Source of the DNA: Rotaria socialis
Taxonomy: Eukaryota > Rotifera > Eurotatoria > Philodinida > Philodinidae
Direction of reading: 5' to 3'
Length of the DNA stretch: 64,000 nt
Assembly (NCBI GenBank): GCA_905331475.1
Contig: CAJNYU010003583.1
Coordinates: forward strand, 1 to 64,000
Part shown: in pieces, positions 36,483-53,116 of the stretch
Numbering within the stretch: the stretch's first letter is position 1
Layout of the letters: every line of letters begins with the position of its first letter
Translations under genes and position numbers: made by a program
The notes under the pieces: generated by a model
Databases searched by the model: none
The model's input: only the letters and a program-made list of their open reading frames with translations
What the model was told of the DNA's origin: nothing

Positions 36483-39400
36483 TTATCTGACGTATTGACT
36501 AGTAGATATAAAACAATCTAGAAATAGGCAAGGTTATTTTTACTTGATGTAGGTAGAACTACGCACACAGAGTAAAGTATTCACCAAGCATTGAGAAAAA
36601 AAAATAACGCGCATAGAAATAACAACTATACGTTACTTACTCTCCTACTTGTTCCGTCGACGAAGAATGATGAGAAACGAAAGAAGAAAAAAAAATGGGG
36701 TAGTTTTGTTGCATCCGCTCGCTTAACCGGACGAGTAGGCAAGAAGAAAAATCGACTCTCCTCCTTTTTTCTTATTATTGTGTCTTACTGCAGAGTATAT
36801 GTGCTCGCCTACGCAACGCATAGAGAAAGATTGTCGTATTATTTTCTCTTGTATTTCATCATACACGAGAAGAAAAAGAAAGATTCGGCGTTTGACATTA
36901 TCTTTTTTTCTACCATATTCGACCATAATAAACTCCTTGTTGGTCGCCAAACACGCGTTAAATATAGAAAATTTTGACATGAATTCTATTGTGAAGTACT
37001 GAGTAATAATATTGTCTTTATAAAGCATTATTTATTGGAAGCATCTACATGACAAGAGTTTTTACTTGATAACAGAAGGTCACTGTAGACTATTCTAAAT
37101 CAATAACGACATTTCGATACGAAGAAGAGCAGCTATACACGGATCAAACTATATATATATATGTAAGAGATCATATATTTCGTTATATATAATCACTAAA
37201 AATATTGACTTCATCATTTGAAAGTCATTATAAGAAAGAAACATGATTCTTTTTTGTTATTAAGAAAAAAAAATCAAATACACAAAAAGAAACAGAATTG
37301 GATAAAACAATTTACAAACTGATCATTGTTCGCCAAGTCATTCAATCATATCTTTTTCGATTACCTAAAAACATATAAATGTTTCTTTATCATACAACAT
37401 TTTGAATAAACCATTTATTGACAAGTCGCCATATATACATAATAGATTTCTTTTTTTTTAAATAAATATTGTATCTTTATATATATATATATATGTAAAC
37501 CAAATAAGATCTCCAACAATCATTTAATTATCTTGTATTTGAATAGAAACGATATATATATGTGTCTGTTAATGACACATACAATCATTTCTGTACCAAT
37601 GAATCGATTAATGTAAATCGAGCAAGAAAAACAAATGGCACAGCGTCCATAAGAGTTATATCATTCTTGATTAATTCTATTATCATTATGTTGGTTGCCA
37701 TCGATTTTAGTTTTCCTTTTACTTCGTCCGATGGTGCATTTGAAATGTTGTTTTTCTGCTTTTTTTATTCTAAGTAAATAGCCTCCGAATACTCATTCCG
37801 ATTATATACACACACGAGAGAGCTGATGAGGAGGAAAAACAGTGTTTCGATAGGGGATTATGATAAATCTTAACTATGAATTAATAGTGAAACATCGGAA
37901 TGATATTGCTCGTATTATACTAAAGATGAAAACAAAGAGCTCGTTGACGTCGTGTCTCGCCTATGAAAGCTTGCATAGATAAGAAGTGATTGACATATTC
38001 AATAACGTCGATATGCTTTATTCAAATAGACAGAACTTTATCATGGAATTATGATTCGATAAACGCTGAAAGAATAGCTATAAGAATATTTAAGAAATGA
38101 AAAAAAAAATGTCAGTCAATCAAGAGCGCTCTCTAAATATCAAACATAGTTAAATACATAAAAACTAAATATTCTACCATTGAATTTTGGGGGAAAAAAG
38201 AATGTAAATCTACTATTTAAAGATGACATTCATTTCAACAAATTTCTTGGAAAGTATTCTTCATTTTTCTATGTAAATTTTCCTAAAAAGAAATAAAAAG
38301 TTCTAATAATTGAATCGGCAGATATTGCAAAGTCAAATTATTTTGACTGTTTTCAATAGTAGTTTTTCGTCCAAGCATCGGCATTAACTGCCATTTGAAC
38401 TTCATCTAGAATAAATATCAAAATGCAGATTATGAATAAATGGCAAGACCTATTATCTACATTGCATATAAGCCTTGGAGGCGATCGAAAGGGCGTGGCT
38501 ATATTTTCGACAAAACGCAACTAATATCTCATAGTTTATTAATAATGGATATCACTCTTCTCCGTTAAAATCCTTTTCTTGTGCTCAATAATATAATTGG
38601 AAAAACTCAGTCCCGCGTTCTTTTCCCGGAGTATTACCGTCAAGAAGTAATGTGCCTGCAAATTTTCCCGGATTCTATACAAACTGTTAACATTTCAAAC
38701 GATAAGTGCGTTCCAATACTTTCTACAAAAACTAAATCCTAAATCCTAGTTGACAGAGAAAAAATATTGAATTCTTCTAGATTAATACAGTTCTAAAATT
38801 TATGAAAAGGAAGTATCTAGTGATTTTTATGGAACGCATTTTTTTTATAATAATAAATTCGAAACTTTTTCTTCAACCTCACCAAACGTTGACCACGTGC
38901 TAATTATATTTTCTCATCTAAAGCACCCAGTGAATAATAGAAATTGTTACAAATCTAAATTCTACATATAAACCCAAACTAAAAAAGTTGACTTCAGAGA
39001 GTACAGCTAAAAAGGAAATTTCTCAAAATATTTAGACAATTCATACAGAGTGCTATCGTTGATTAACTTTCAATAAACAAGCTTTATCTTATACCACTAA
39101 ACTTCAATCTTACTTAAAGAAATTTCACAATTTTAGATATTTGGGTGAATCAATTTTCCATTCGAAACTTTATTGGATACGTATGCCTGTTAGTTGATTT
39201 TCTTTTCAAGGACATTTCTTTCCAAACGGATTGTCGATATAAATAATCTTCTAATTATTTGACGAATATGAATGAGTAAGAACATGTTTCTGTTATTTAT
39301 TATCTAAAAAAAGAAATCAAGTGTGTTTATCAGTATCGAAAACCAATTCAATATTTGGTGAGATGCGCGATCTATTTTTCTTATTATTATCTGCACCATT

Positions 39401-42400
39401 TTGTTTCGATGTTCTAATTGTTTATCTTTGTGAAGGATGAGAATAATCTAAGAAAAAAAAAATTTTTTCCAAATGAAATTTTTTCTCGGCAAAATAAAAA
39501 GATTTATTCTCTAATAAGCTGTTTTTCTATGTTAGTTAATTACTAGAAAAGTTTTCACAATGCATAAGTATGTTACATGTTTAGATGAGTCACCGAGGTG
39601 TTTGGCCAATCAGATGATTTCTGATATGTTGATTATTATATTATTCTGATTCTTTCTTTTCTTGTCAAAAGAGGACGTTATACATATTTTCTTTCTTTCT
39701 GATTTATTGTTCTTGAGAAAAGTTAAACTTCATTTTTTAAATGTTTTTTCAATAGAAGTAATTTATGTTGATTCTCTTTTCTATTTTTACTTTTATGTAT
39801 TCCCTTATTTTTTATTTGTTTGCTTCCATTCTTGAGTAGTTTAGTGTGTCGATCGATTGATGAGAAAAATGATCGTTTCTTTCCTTCTTCGGCGCATTCT
39901 TTACTCGTCAACTATTCAATTGGTTCGCCGGGTCTAGGTAGTGTTAATTAGCATATGTCGTCGATTTGTTATCGTTTTCTTTACGTTTCTTGATTTCATC
40001 CGCATCGTGATTGCTGACGCTTTACTAATATGTATATTTGTTAAGACATGATTCTTTTCTCCACTCGAATACTGTTACTATGATGAATATGTAAATACTT
40101 TTCAGCGACTTCTTTTCCTTTTATTTTTCTTTACTTTTCATTTCTTTTTAAGAAGAAATTATTTGCTTGAAATTCTTTGTTTTTTCTATTTGCGATTGAT
40201 CTCACCTTTATTACATGCTTAATATAGTTTTTTTCTTTGTCTTCTCATCATCTCCTGCATTATATTAACTGATTAGTACTTCCATTTCCGAGCACGAATA
40301 CATTCTGGCGTATGTCATTCGACAATAACAACAGTGACGACTAAGGATGACGATGAGAAGTGTGGAGTAAAAAGAAACACTACCATTCTTGAGTTTTGTC
40401 AACAACAATATTCTAACATACAATTAATCTCATTATCTTTAGCATCGTCAATTATTTTTTTTATCTTACGTTCTTCTTTTTTTGGTTCGCTATTACACAC
40501 ATTCACACCTGTATTGCATCTTAAATATCTGCCGATGGGAATGAAGCATTGGCTCTCAGGTCAATAACAAGAGTGTTCATTTTTAATCATAATAGCGATT
40601 TGTGTGCTCTGACGTGAATATGAGTATGTATGCGAGCGTGTGCATATATGTATGTAAGTAAGAACGAGCGAAGGATGGGATGAAAGTGACACTTGAGAAG
40701 TTCGACTAGCTTGTGAGCTGACTGTCTTGATTAAATCAAAATAAAGCAGCCGACATATACACATTCGTATATTTATATAGACATAGAGAATAATAGACTA
40801 AGAGACGATGAAGAAGAAGAGAAAAACAAAATAGATTCGAACATCACGTCTATAAACGATGCCAATCGGTCGTATTCTTTTTTGAGAGAACAAACAATAA
40901 CCACCATCACTACCAACAGAAAAGAATAGTAATTGAACAAGCAACTCAATCCGGTTAACATTTCATCTTTTACATATATATTTATACATTCGCATCATCT
41001 CCTTTTGCAGGCACGCATGATTCCATTTACTTTTTAACAGCAATAGACCTGATACATAAGATTGAGAGAAAGCGTTCGCGTGCGCTACTAGAGGAAGATT
41101 TGCATCAATACATTGTTTTACTTGTTTTCATCTCTATTGTTAGTCGTTATTGAAGCGTTGTATTGCACTCTCGTTCACTTTCTATTACTATTACTGTTAT
41201 AATCTATCTTAGCTCTTTTCCGTTTTCTGTTATTCTTCTTCACTTCATTTATGTCTTTGATGAACAACAGAATAATCAAGTAAAAAAAAGAAGAAAGCAG
41301 GAAACGAGTGAAAAAAAAGAAAGCTTTTTCTGCCTCTAGACAATATTTGCACGTCATCTACCTAGTTTATTCTCAAGTGAATATACACCTTAACATAATC
41401 AGTTATTTTGCGATGAATACGAGTAACTTCTATATATATATATATATAGCAATTCCTTATTCCGATCGCATATGAATTGTCGTTAAAAACAGCAGGCGAA
41501 TATATATATTTTTTTTCCTCATTTTTTCTCTGATCGATCAAAAACCACCTACTCCTAATCAGATAATACTTGACGTAATTAAATTGTGCTTGTCCTTTGA
41601 TAAAGACCATATGTCAATCTCCAATTTCTTGTCAGTAGTCCTTTATCCTAAATGCTAATCGTTCTTCACTGCCGGCACACATATATACAATTATTTTAGA
41701 ATAAGCATGTGTTGTTCGTATCTCTAACTCGTATTGTCCTACGGGTATATATATTTATGTGCATCACGAACGACAACTTTTGATCCTTTTTTTCCTTTTT
41801 CTTTTTTTTCTCATTCTCATTCTTATGTTGACTGATGGTATTAGTAGTCGTGGCCTTTGTGTGTTTCTAGCGATAGCGATTAATTAGGTATCTTTTGTCT
41901 ATCTAGATCGTGTGTGTAAATTGGACACTTGTAGTCGGCTAGTGCGAGAGAGGGAGAGTAACACACATTCGCTTTACACGCTGTAGAGGACGACTAGTAT
42001 GTTTTTCCTTTCCTGTATATACATGTATATATATATATATATACATTTATTATAGATAGATATATATATGTAACCTTATCATGCGTCGGCAGCAGTCATA
42101 CTGCCGACAATACTCGGGCACACCAGGTCACGACAACGACGACGATTATTTTCTTCCCTTCTCTTCATCGCGTTGTCGATTCTCTTTTTTCTGATGCGAC
42201 GCGCACTACTGCTTTTCTATCGTCGACTAATAGAAAATGATTAGAGCATGTTCGTTGTTCATCCACCCTGTTGTGCTATTCTAAGATAACATATTTGCAA
42301 TATTTTATCTCGATATGTCATTATTAAGCTTTTTCTCGTGTTATTATTATTTTTGTATCCTCTTCGCTCTCTCATGCACGTGTTACTGCAGTAACAATAA

Positions 42401-42932
42401 TCAATCCATCAAGTGCTTTGAGTTACTCTATAGGAGGAATTGATAGATTTGCATGTTCGTTGTTTATTCCTATGCAAAGCATTGGATACACACATCGTGG
42501 CAATATGTTGTTTATTATACTACTTTCTTCGATTAATATAGTCAAACAAAAAGAAAAAAAATTTTCAATGACAAAATCGACATTTTTTTCTTCTACTTCT
42601 ACTTCATTCAGATCCTTCAATTTTGATTTTAGTTTATGTTGTTTTTAATGTTGACATTATTATTTTCTTCTGTGTATTATTACGATTATTTTTCTTTTTC
42701 TTTTTCTGGATGTTTATTCAACATCGCCATCGTGCGCAACTGAATAGTTAAAATTTTCAAAATTCACTCACATACGAATCTCAAAGTTGCTTGTAATAAT
42801 ATACATCAATCATCAAAACAACACGACGATTATTTATTAAATCCTAATAGTAGTAAAAAAAAGAAGAAACTTAATAGCGGTACCGGTTCCGCTATATCTA
42901 ATACCGGTGGACAAGAAAAGCTCACTGGAACA
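36483..42932. other. 6.4-kb non-coding gap between divergent PNUTS and Groucho
   Basis: No coding gene is supported. The region lies between head-to-head PNUTS (minus) and Groucho (plus), so both promoters and any upstream non-coding Groucho exons should be here. It contains TA runs (for example 37478-37494 and 42027-42044), many T-rich tracts and a perfect 8-bp-stem hairpin near 42085. The pyrimidine-rich, developmental-gene context makes enhancers plausible, but none is demonstrable from one sequence. Confidence 0.4.
42085..42108. repeat. Perfect 8-bp-stem hairpin
   Basis: GTCGGCAG and CTGCCGAC flank an 8-base loop, about 830 bp upstream of the Groucho start codon. It may be a regulatory palindrome or chance. 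Confidence 0.45.
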
Positions 42933-46434
<3,502 letters not shown>

Positions 46435-47287
46435 GAATGCATTCAATGAATTACACACACATACTGATTTAAAGACAAAAGCTAATTAAAATAAAAAGAA
46501 CTTTACCTACATATTTTTCTGACCTATACATGCGTCTATACAGTGAGTTTGCTTTCTCTCTCTTGTTTTGGGTCAGATATTAAAATGCTGTTGTCATACT
46601 ACCATATAATTTACATATATATATATATATATATATTTATATATGTCAATGTTTACTGTATTTGTAAATAATGTTTTGTATTGTGCATGTGTATAACTCG
46701 TCTATATCTTTTCTGTTTTTTTTTCTGCTTGCGTTGTGTGAAAATTACAAGAGAAAAAGTGATGCGGTTGTTTGTGTTTGTCATCTCTTTTGTGTTTGTA
46801 ATTTATATATATATATATATAAATATATAAGAAAGAAAAACGTCTGATCTGAGGATTAAAAAAACAAAGGTTTTTTTTTATTGGTACCAGTTTAATGAAG
46901 AATTGACTAAGTATGCGAATTGTTTTTTCTCGATTGTTGACACAGGCATATTTTATTACGTCATGAAATGCCTTGTTTGTTATGAAAATAGTCTTTTGTT
47001 TTCCTTATGGTTATTGTCATAATATTAGTCTATTAAAAATACACAGAATTCGTGACAGGTAATTATAACAATAAGACTGACTTTGATGTGCGCTAAATCT
47101 GATATTAATGAAAGGACAAAGTCATGTTTTTTTATCATATTATATTTATTATTTCTTGAGGATATCGAACAAAACCTACACTCAAGGGCAAGAAATAGTC
47201 AAGTTGAATTTATAATTAGTCTGGAAATAAAATAATTTTTTTTTCTCATTTCATGATATAGAAAATATTAATCTGTTGAAATGATTA
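46435..47287. other. Groucho 3' UTR and spacer
   Basis: Downstream of the Groucho stop. An AATAAA lies near 46489, and TA microsatellites occur at about 46614-46636 and 46806-46826. No gene recognised. Confidence 0.5.
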
Positions 47288-49010
47288 TTAGAGTGGTAGA
47301 TCCAAATTCCATCACTGATTTTTGAAAAGTTCCAGTAAAACCTATATATCTCCGCTTCCTGAAGTCCGTTTGAGTTGATTTTTAGATTCCGGAATAGACA
47401 AAACATTTTTCTATCGAATTGTATAATTTTCATCAAGACACGATTCGTTTTGAGTGAGCAGCAACAAAGATACAAACACCTACTTTCATTTTTGTCCCGT
47501 TCTGTCCATGTTTGAATTCCATCATTCAAGTCATTATTCTTTCCCAATTTCATCATTTCCAGCAAAAATGTACAAATTTTGTTAAAAAACTTAATTTTCG
47601 AGCGGAAGATTGGCATCTTTCCAAAAACAAATTACATCATTTGATTCAGGAGATCAAGCTCTATCGACTGATATGTTTCTTATTACGAATAAATATATCT
47701 TTTATATATTTTTTCTCGTAACAATCAACTTTTTCGTGTGATGCAATTAAGTAGTGTAACTTAATTCCATCACACCAGCTATTCCTCTTTCCTTATTTCA
47801 TCATGTAATAGAAAATACATGTAAAATTGTTCATCATCAGTAATAAAAACATTGGCGCTAGATCAACTACATAATTTTACTAAACAATCTTTACAAAAAA
47901 TGTAGCTGAACTCAGTGGCTATCTGTTAATGAAAAGTCAGAGGATTTTGTCTTATGGATTTGTTTACATTCCCATCATATGAGACAGGAGTTTCTCAGGA
48001 ATCCATCAGCAAATTAAAATAACGCAAAAAAAGAAGTTTTAATCATGTAGTGATATTATTCTTCATTGCAAAGAAATGATGATACTAATGCGTCAAGTAA
48101 ATAGAGAATATTCGTTCTATAACACTATTACACAAATTGGCTTAATTATAAGCTAATTTGTAAAATGTACATGTACATTAATTATTATTGGATCTAGCAA
48201 TCAACTCGTACGTAAAAAATTAGACAGTTATAATGATATAGAACACTTAATATTACTTTACATACTTCGTCTTAATTAATCATTGTGATTACTGCTCAAA
48301 GATAGAAAAATGCTACATGGCAAAATTCTAGTAAAAATTAACGCATGGTCTTCTATTTTAAAAAACTCAATCAATTTTAGGTCTAAATCCTCTGACTTTT
48401 AATTAACAGATAGCCACTGAGTTCAGCTACATTTTTTGTAAAGATTGTTTAGTAAAATTATGTAGTTGATCTAGCGCCAATGTTTTTATTACTGATGATG
48501 AACAATTTTACATGTATTTTCTATTACATGATGAAATAAGGAAAGAGGAATAGCTGGTGTGATGGAATTAAGTTACACTACTTAATTGCATCACACGAAA
48601 AAGTTGATTGTTACGAGAAAAAATATATAAAAGATATATTTATTCGTAATAAGAAACATATCAATCGATAGAGCTTGATCTGCTGAATCAAATGATGTAA
48701 TTTTCCTTCGAAAAAATTATGATATTCTGACTGAAAACATGCTTTTTATGCCAATCCTATGCATTTTGGCTGGAATGATGTAATTAAGACATGGGCAGAA
48801 CGGGAGAAAAATGAAAGTAGGTGTTTGTATCTTTGTTGCTGCTCACTCAAAACGAATCGTATCTTGATGAAAATTATACAATTCGATAGAAAAATGTTTT
48901 GTCTATTCCGGAATCTAAAAATCAACTCAAACGGACTTTGGGAAGCGGAGATATTCGATATTTTTTATCAGATTTGAATATCGTGATGGAATTTGGAACA
49001 ACCACTCTAA
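47288..49010. mobile_element. 1.7-kb fold-back element with arms of about 650 bp
   Basis: Two long arms in inverse orientation (about 47288-47955 and 48381-49010) frame an interior of about 425 bp with no coding signal. The outer ends read TTAGAGTGGT and ACCACTCTAA. The arms have diverged by small substitutions and indels, so they are not a trivial assembly mirror. Each arm carries a similar short frame (with KNESRCLYLCCCSLKTNR) simply because they are copies. No target-site duplication was found. It could be a Foldback-type DNA element or an inverted segmental duplication. Confidence 0.75.
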
Positions 49011-49288
49011 AGATGTCACATTTTTATCTATGAAGAATAAAACGGTAGCGTTCTTTTTGGCGTCGTCATACTGACAACAATATTTACAAAAGGAATTGTC
49101 TCTACTAGTATCGAATCAGCTGAGACAAGCGTGTTGTTGATGTTTTTGTATCAAGCTCGAAAGAAAAAAGACGAGAGTGGAACTCCGAAGTAAACAAAAA
49201 ACGAAATAGATAAAAAGCAATGAAGTTCTGTCATATGATAATAAATTTGCGTTTGTAGACTTCTTTTGTGTTGATACCTGTAAACGAA
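49011..49288. other. Rab7 upstream region
   Basis: A 278-bp interval between the fold-back element and the Rab7 start codon, so the promoter must be compact or partly inside the element. No core element recognised. Confidence 0.4.
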
Positions 49289-50253
49289 ATGGCCGCTCGA
49301 AAAAAAGTCTTGCTTAAAGTCATCATTTTAGGTATGACGATTTTAATTAATTGATTCATTAGAAAAACGAGGATTCGAATTTAAATAGGTGATAGTGGTG
49401 TTGGAAAAACAAGTCTAATGGGACAATTTGTTTCCCATAGATTTTCTAATCAATATAAAGCAACAATAGGCGCTGACTTTTTAACTAAAGAAGTACAAAT
49501 TGATGATCGTCTTGTAACAATGCAGGTGTGTATCTATTTATTTATATAAGCACAATGGGAAATAAACTTCTTTTTATCGAATAATAGATATGGGATACAG
49601 CTGGACAAGAACGTTTTCAAAGTTTAGGTGTTGCTTTTTATCGTGGAGCTGATTGTTGTGTGCTTGTTTACGATGTAACATCGGCCAATTCTTTTAATTC
49701 ATTGGATAGTTGGCGAGATGAATTCCTAATTGTAAGTTTTAAAAATGAAGAATTGATATTATCGACTAAAGTTTTCTTAATAGCAAGCTGGACCTCGAGA
49801 CCCGGAAAATTTTCCATTTGTGGTACGAAGATTTTTGTTTTGTTCGGAAAGGAATATTTTAACTTATTAATATACATTTTCTCTTAAAGGTTATCGGTAA
49901 TAAAGTTGATCTTGATAATCGAGCGGTTCGTTTGAAAAACGGAGTCCTTTTTTCTTTTAATTATTTTGTTTGATTTCATTTAGATTCAAGCACGTAAAGC
50001 GCAAAACTGGTGTACAGGCAAGAAGAACTGATTGAAAATTTTCTCTTTTAATATTCATCTTTTAGATAAGTCGAATGTACCCTATTTTGAAACATCAGCT
50101 AAAGAAGGTATCAACGTTGAAAAAGCATTCGAAACAGTCGCACGTAATGCATTAGCACGCGAAAAAGATATTGATTCAACACCGGACTTCCCAGCACCGA
50201 TTCCACTTGTCCCAAATCCTCGATCAACGCAACCAAGTGTATGTTCATGTTAA
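49289..50253 (+). CDS. RAB7: Small GTPase Rab7
   Basis: Seven exons: 49289-49331, 49389-49525, 49588-49731, 49784-49822, 49890-49925, 49984-50017, 50066-50253, totalling 206 aa (human RAB7A 207). All G motifs are present: P-loop GDSGVGKT at 15-22, switch I T40, DTAGQE at 63-68, NKVD at 125-128, ETSAK at 153-157. The protein ends CSC, the double geranylgeranylation site. Rab7 controls late-endosome and lysosome traffic and fusion. Intron 6 must use a GC donor (G|GCAAGA at 50018) with a normal AG to keep the [11 protein letters not shown] reading. Intron 5 uses the rare donor GTTCGT. The other introns are 52-67 bp with GT-AG ends. Confidence 0.97.
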
Positions 50254-51560
50254 AAGCAAAAGCAAAACAAAAGAATTATTAAACGTTGTTTATTTTATTT
50301 TCGTCCTTTTTTCCTTTCTAATAATAACATCTAGAGATAAAAAGACGGAATGCCAATTTTTAATTGGTGATCGATACACTATTGTTTCAATGATATTAAT
50401 CTTGTTGTTTTTTCCTGGTTATATATATACACACACCATTTTCGATATCTAAAATCCTTATATTTTCGAACTATGGCTAAATCTATTCAGTTTGCTTTCT
50501 TGAGCTTAATCTAATGACGAAATGCATTAAATGATTAGGGAATAAAATGTTTATTTCTTGTCATCACGAATTTGGAGAAAACCAATGCAAACAACAATTG
50601 AAGTCGCCATCTATTCGTACAATAGTGTTTTGTTTTATCTCGATAGACATGATAGTTGGAGAAAAGAAAATCTGTTACGATTCGTTAAGTGAATCATGTT
50701 AAAATCATTTACTCTAAAATATAAATGATAGCGATGTTCGAAAAAGAACAAATTTTCTCATCATGTTCTTGACATTTATTCGTTTATAATTATCATCAGG
50801 CAGGCAGAAACAATAGGAACTGGTGTTTTAATAGCAGAATTATTGCATATTTTTGTATTCAACAAAATATTATTATCGCCAAATGGCTCAATTCAAGTGT
50901 TAATCTGTTTTGTAGAGAACTGAATTTTGTTCGATAACATTGCTTTCGTAAACAAACGCTTTTAGTTAGAATGCCAATGTAAATATTTATTTAACTGATT
51001 TGTAAAATTGATCACTTTTCTCAAAGAAAAGCATAATAAATACTGAACTCTTGCGTACTTCTTTCTAAAGATGATTTTATTATTGCCAGTAAAATAAAAG
51101 TCAAAATAAAACACGTACAAATGTATGAGAAATAAACACGTCAAAGCAAAAGTATTTGAATTATACGATGGAAATAGAGTTGATTTGATTTGATAAAAAG
51201 AAAAGGTGTTCTCTCATGTGAGCATGTCTGAATGATGCTTTTAAATGCGAAAATAGCAAAATTCTCTACAAATCCTGTTCGAAAACTCATCTTTTTTTCT
51301 CGTGAAATATCAAACTTGAGACTGGAATTCAATTGCACAATTTTCGAACCTAAAACTGCTTCAAGCGCTTAAACCATCTGGTTGAATCGGTGAGTCACGA
51401 GTAAAATATCCATATTTACAAATACACCCACTCCATTGGGAAAGTAGATGGAGAAAAAAAGTATTTTTTAATATATTTTTTCTTGTAATATTCACATACT
51501 TCTCTATATAAAGCATCGTCAAACATCGGTTGCTTTAAATTTGCCGTCGTCATAAGCAAT
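50254..51560. other. Rab7 3' UTR and intergenic spacer
   Basis: AATAAA occurs near 50541, about 290 bp past the Rab7 stop. No gene recognised in the remaining AT-rich sequence. Confidence 0.4.
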
Positions 51561-51995
51561 ATGTTATCCACAATCAATTTTTGCCTCGCAGCATCCATCA
51601 TTATAGTTGTTCGCTCACACATATGGACTGGAATCTTTTTGATCGAACCAGAATGTAATACAACAGTTTGCTGTTGTGCATCTGGAAAACTCGTTATAAC
51701 GAATAAAACAAATGATAATTTTGAGTATAAATCCGATCTAATTGGTAAATGTAACAATCGAACTAAATTTCAAGATTCTGCAAGTTCTCCAAGTGGTTTT
51801 TCGACTTCGGTACGGACGAATAACCAAAATTATACGATTACACTGAGCCTGGGCAGTAACGTCGTGATAGCTACTCATGAAACTACAGCCGAATGTAGTT
51901 TCAAGGCTTACAGGGAAAGCAATGCCGGTAAGCAATTTGGAAATACCATTCTAATGGTTGCTTTGATTTTAATTGTACAAGTATTTGATAAATAA
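51561..51995 (+). CDS. Small secreted, probably GPI-anchored protein
   Basis: An intronless frame of 144 codons. A signal peptide (about residues 1-19, NFCLAASIIIVV) is followed by a short ectodomain with six to eight cysteines, including a CCC cluster at 37-39, and several N-glycosylation sequons (NTT, NKT, NRT, NYT). The C-terminus has a small-residue omega region near SNAG (120-123), a short spacer and a hydrophobic tail NTILMVALILIVQVF ending two residues later. This is the layout of a GPI attachment signal. AATAAA overlaps the stop region and recurs near 52056. I do not recognise the family; Ly6/uPAR-like and CD59-like folds are possible only by size and cysteine content. The antisense frame at 51416-51757 is taken as a shadow. 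Confidence 0.6.
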   Translation: MLSTINFCLAASIIIVVRSHIWTGIFLIEPECNTTVCCCASGKLVITNKTNDNFEYKSDLIGKCNNRTKFQDSASSPSGFSTSVRTNNQNYTITLSLGSNVVIATHETTAECSFKAYRESNAGKQFGNTILMVALILIVQVFDK

Positions 51996-53116
51996 AGTTG
52001 AACTTTATTTTTAAATTTCTACAAAATACTTGAATGTAGTTCTTTATTTTATTTAATTCAATAAATTGAATCATAAACTTAGAAAGAAAACTGAAACAAT
52101 CCTATTTTTAATGCGGTGCGAAGCACAGGATTCATTCAATTGTGAGAATGAAGATAAAGTAGTAGAATTTCATCAGGTAGATCACGCAATTGAATGCTTG
52201 AATATTTCCTGTTCATTTTCAATTGTATCAATTTTTCTAAGTTTATGAATGTCATCATTTCGTTTTCGTTCCGATCAGAGACGTGCACTGGACAGCATTT
52301 TCTGTCCTGTTTATTTGTCCGACTTTGGCAGATAATAGAAGTGCGACTGTCAGAGTCCCTGTTTTTCACTTTCAATGATCAATGCACGCAACACTGCACT
52401 GGTTATCTTGTACGTTACTTTTTCAATATAATTTGTTCAAGATAATAATTAAACTCTCAATTATCAATTATATTAAAGATACAAGAAACTATAACATTCT
52501 CGCAATTTGTTACTTTAATCTTGAAAATCTGAATGAGCTTAGCTGGCTGCGGAAATGTAGATTATGAACCCTCAGTATGTTCCTATTCAAGCTGGAAAGT
52601 GTCGACTTGTTCTACTTGCTGAGTTACAGGATCTACTTGGGAAGAAGTATTTGACCATAGAGAAAAAAGGGAAGAAAGGAAAGCATCCGTTCTAGGTAAA
52701 AATATCAGAACATTACAAGTATCGTTAGATCTATTGGTGATCGGAATTTTATGTTGTAGTTATGAATAGAAAATTTTCCATGGAAAAATTTCAGTTGAAA
52801 ATTCAACAGTTTTGAATTTATTTTAGTTCAAAAGAAAATTGAATTTTGCATATAGAATCTTGTGTAAATGTTTATGGCAATAATGACACAGTTCCAAGGA
52901 AAAAACACTCAACTTTCAGCTGTTAAAAATGCGACCATGAAAAGAATGTCTTTCGTAATATACTACTGTAATAGGCTATGTTAAAATCTTGTACCACTTT
53001 TTTATTCGATCGTCTACTTTCTGTCTAATCTATTTTGACTTATTCACTTTGTAACAAACATCTAGTTCAATTTCGAATACTAAATTAAAAAACACACAAT
53101 CAACATTGACGATTAA
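51996..53116. other. Intergenic spacer with a possible decayed MITE end
   Basis: No gene recognised. Near 52277 the sequence AGAGACGTGCACTGGACAG resembles the right end of the 107-bp MITE at 10555-10661 in reverse orientation. A convincing second end is not present. Confidence 0.35.

Noticed and set aside
36591..37028. Overlapping plus and minus frames of 101-128 codons
   Set aside because: Lysine- and serine-rich readings of AT-rich sequence with no homology; both strands equally open.
48759..48977. Short frame with KNESRCLYLCCCSLKTNR that also occurs at 47251-47616
   Set aside because: The similarity between the two arises because they are the inverted arms of the fold-back element, not because selection keeps a protein.
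51416..51757. 113-codon minus-strand frame
   Set aside because: Antisense to the GPI-type protein, which has a coherent signal peptide, sequons and GPI tail; the minus frame lacks such features.
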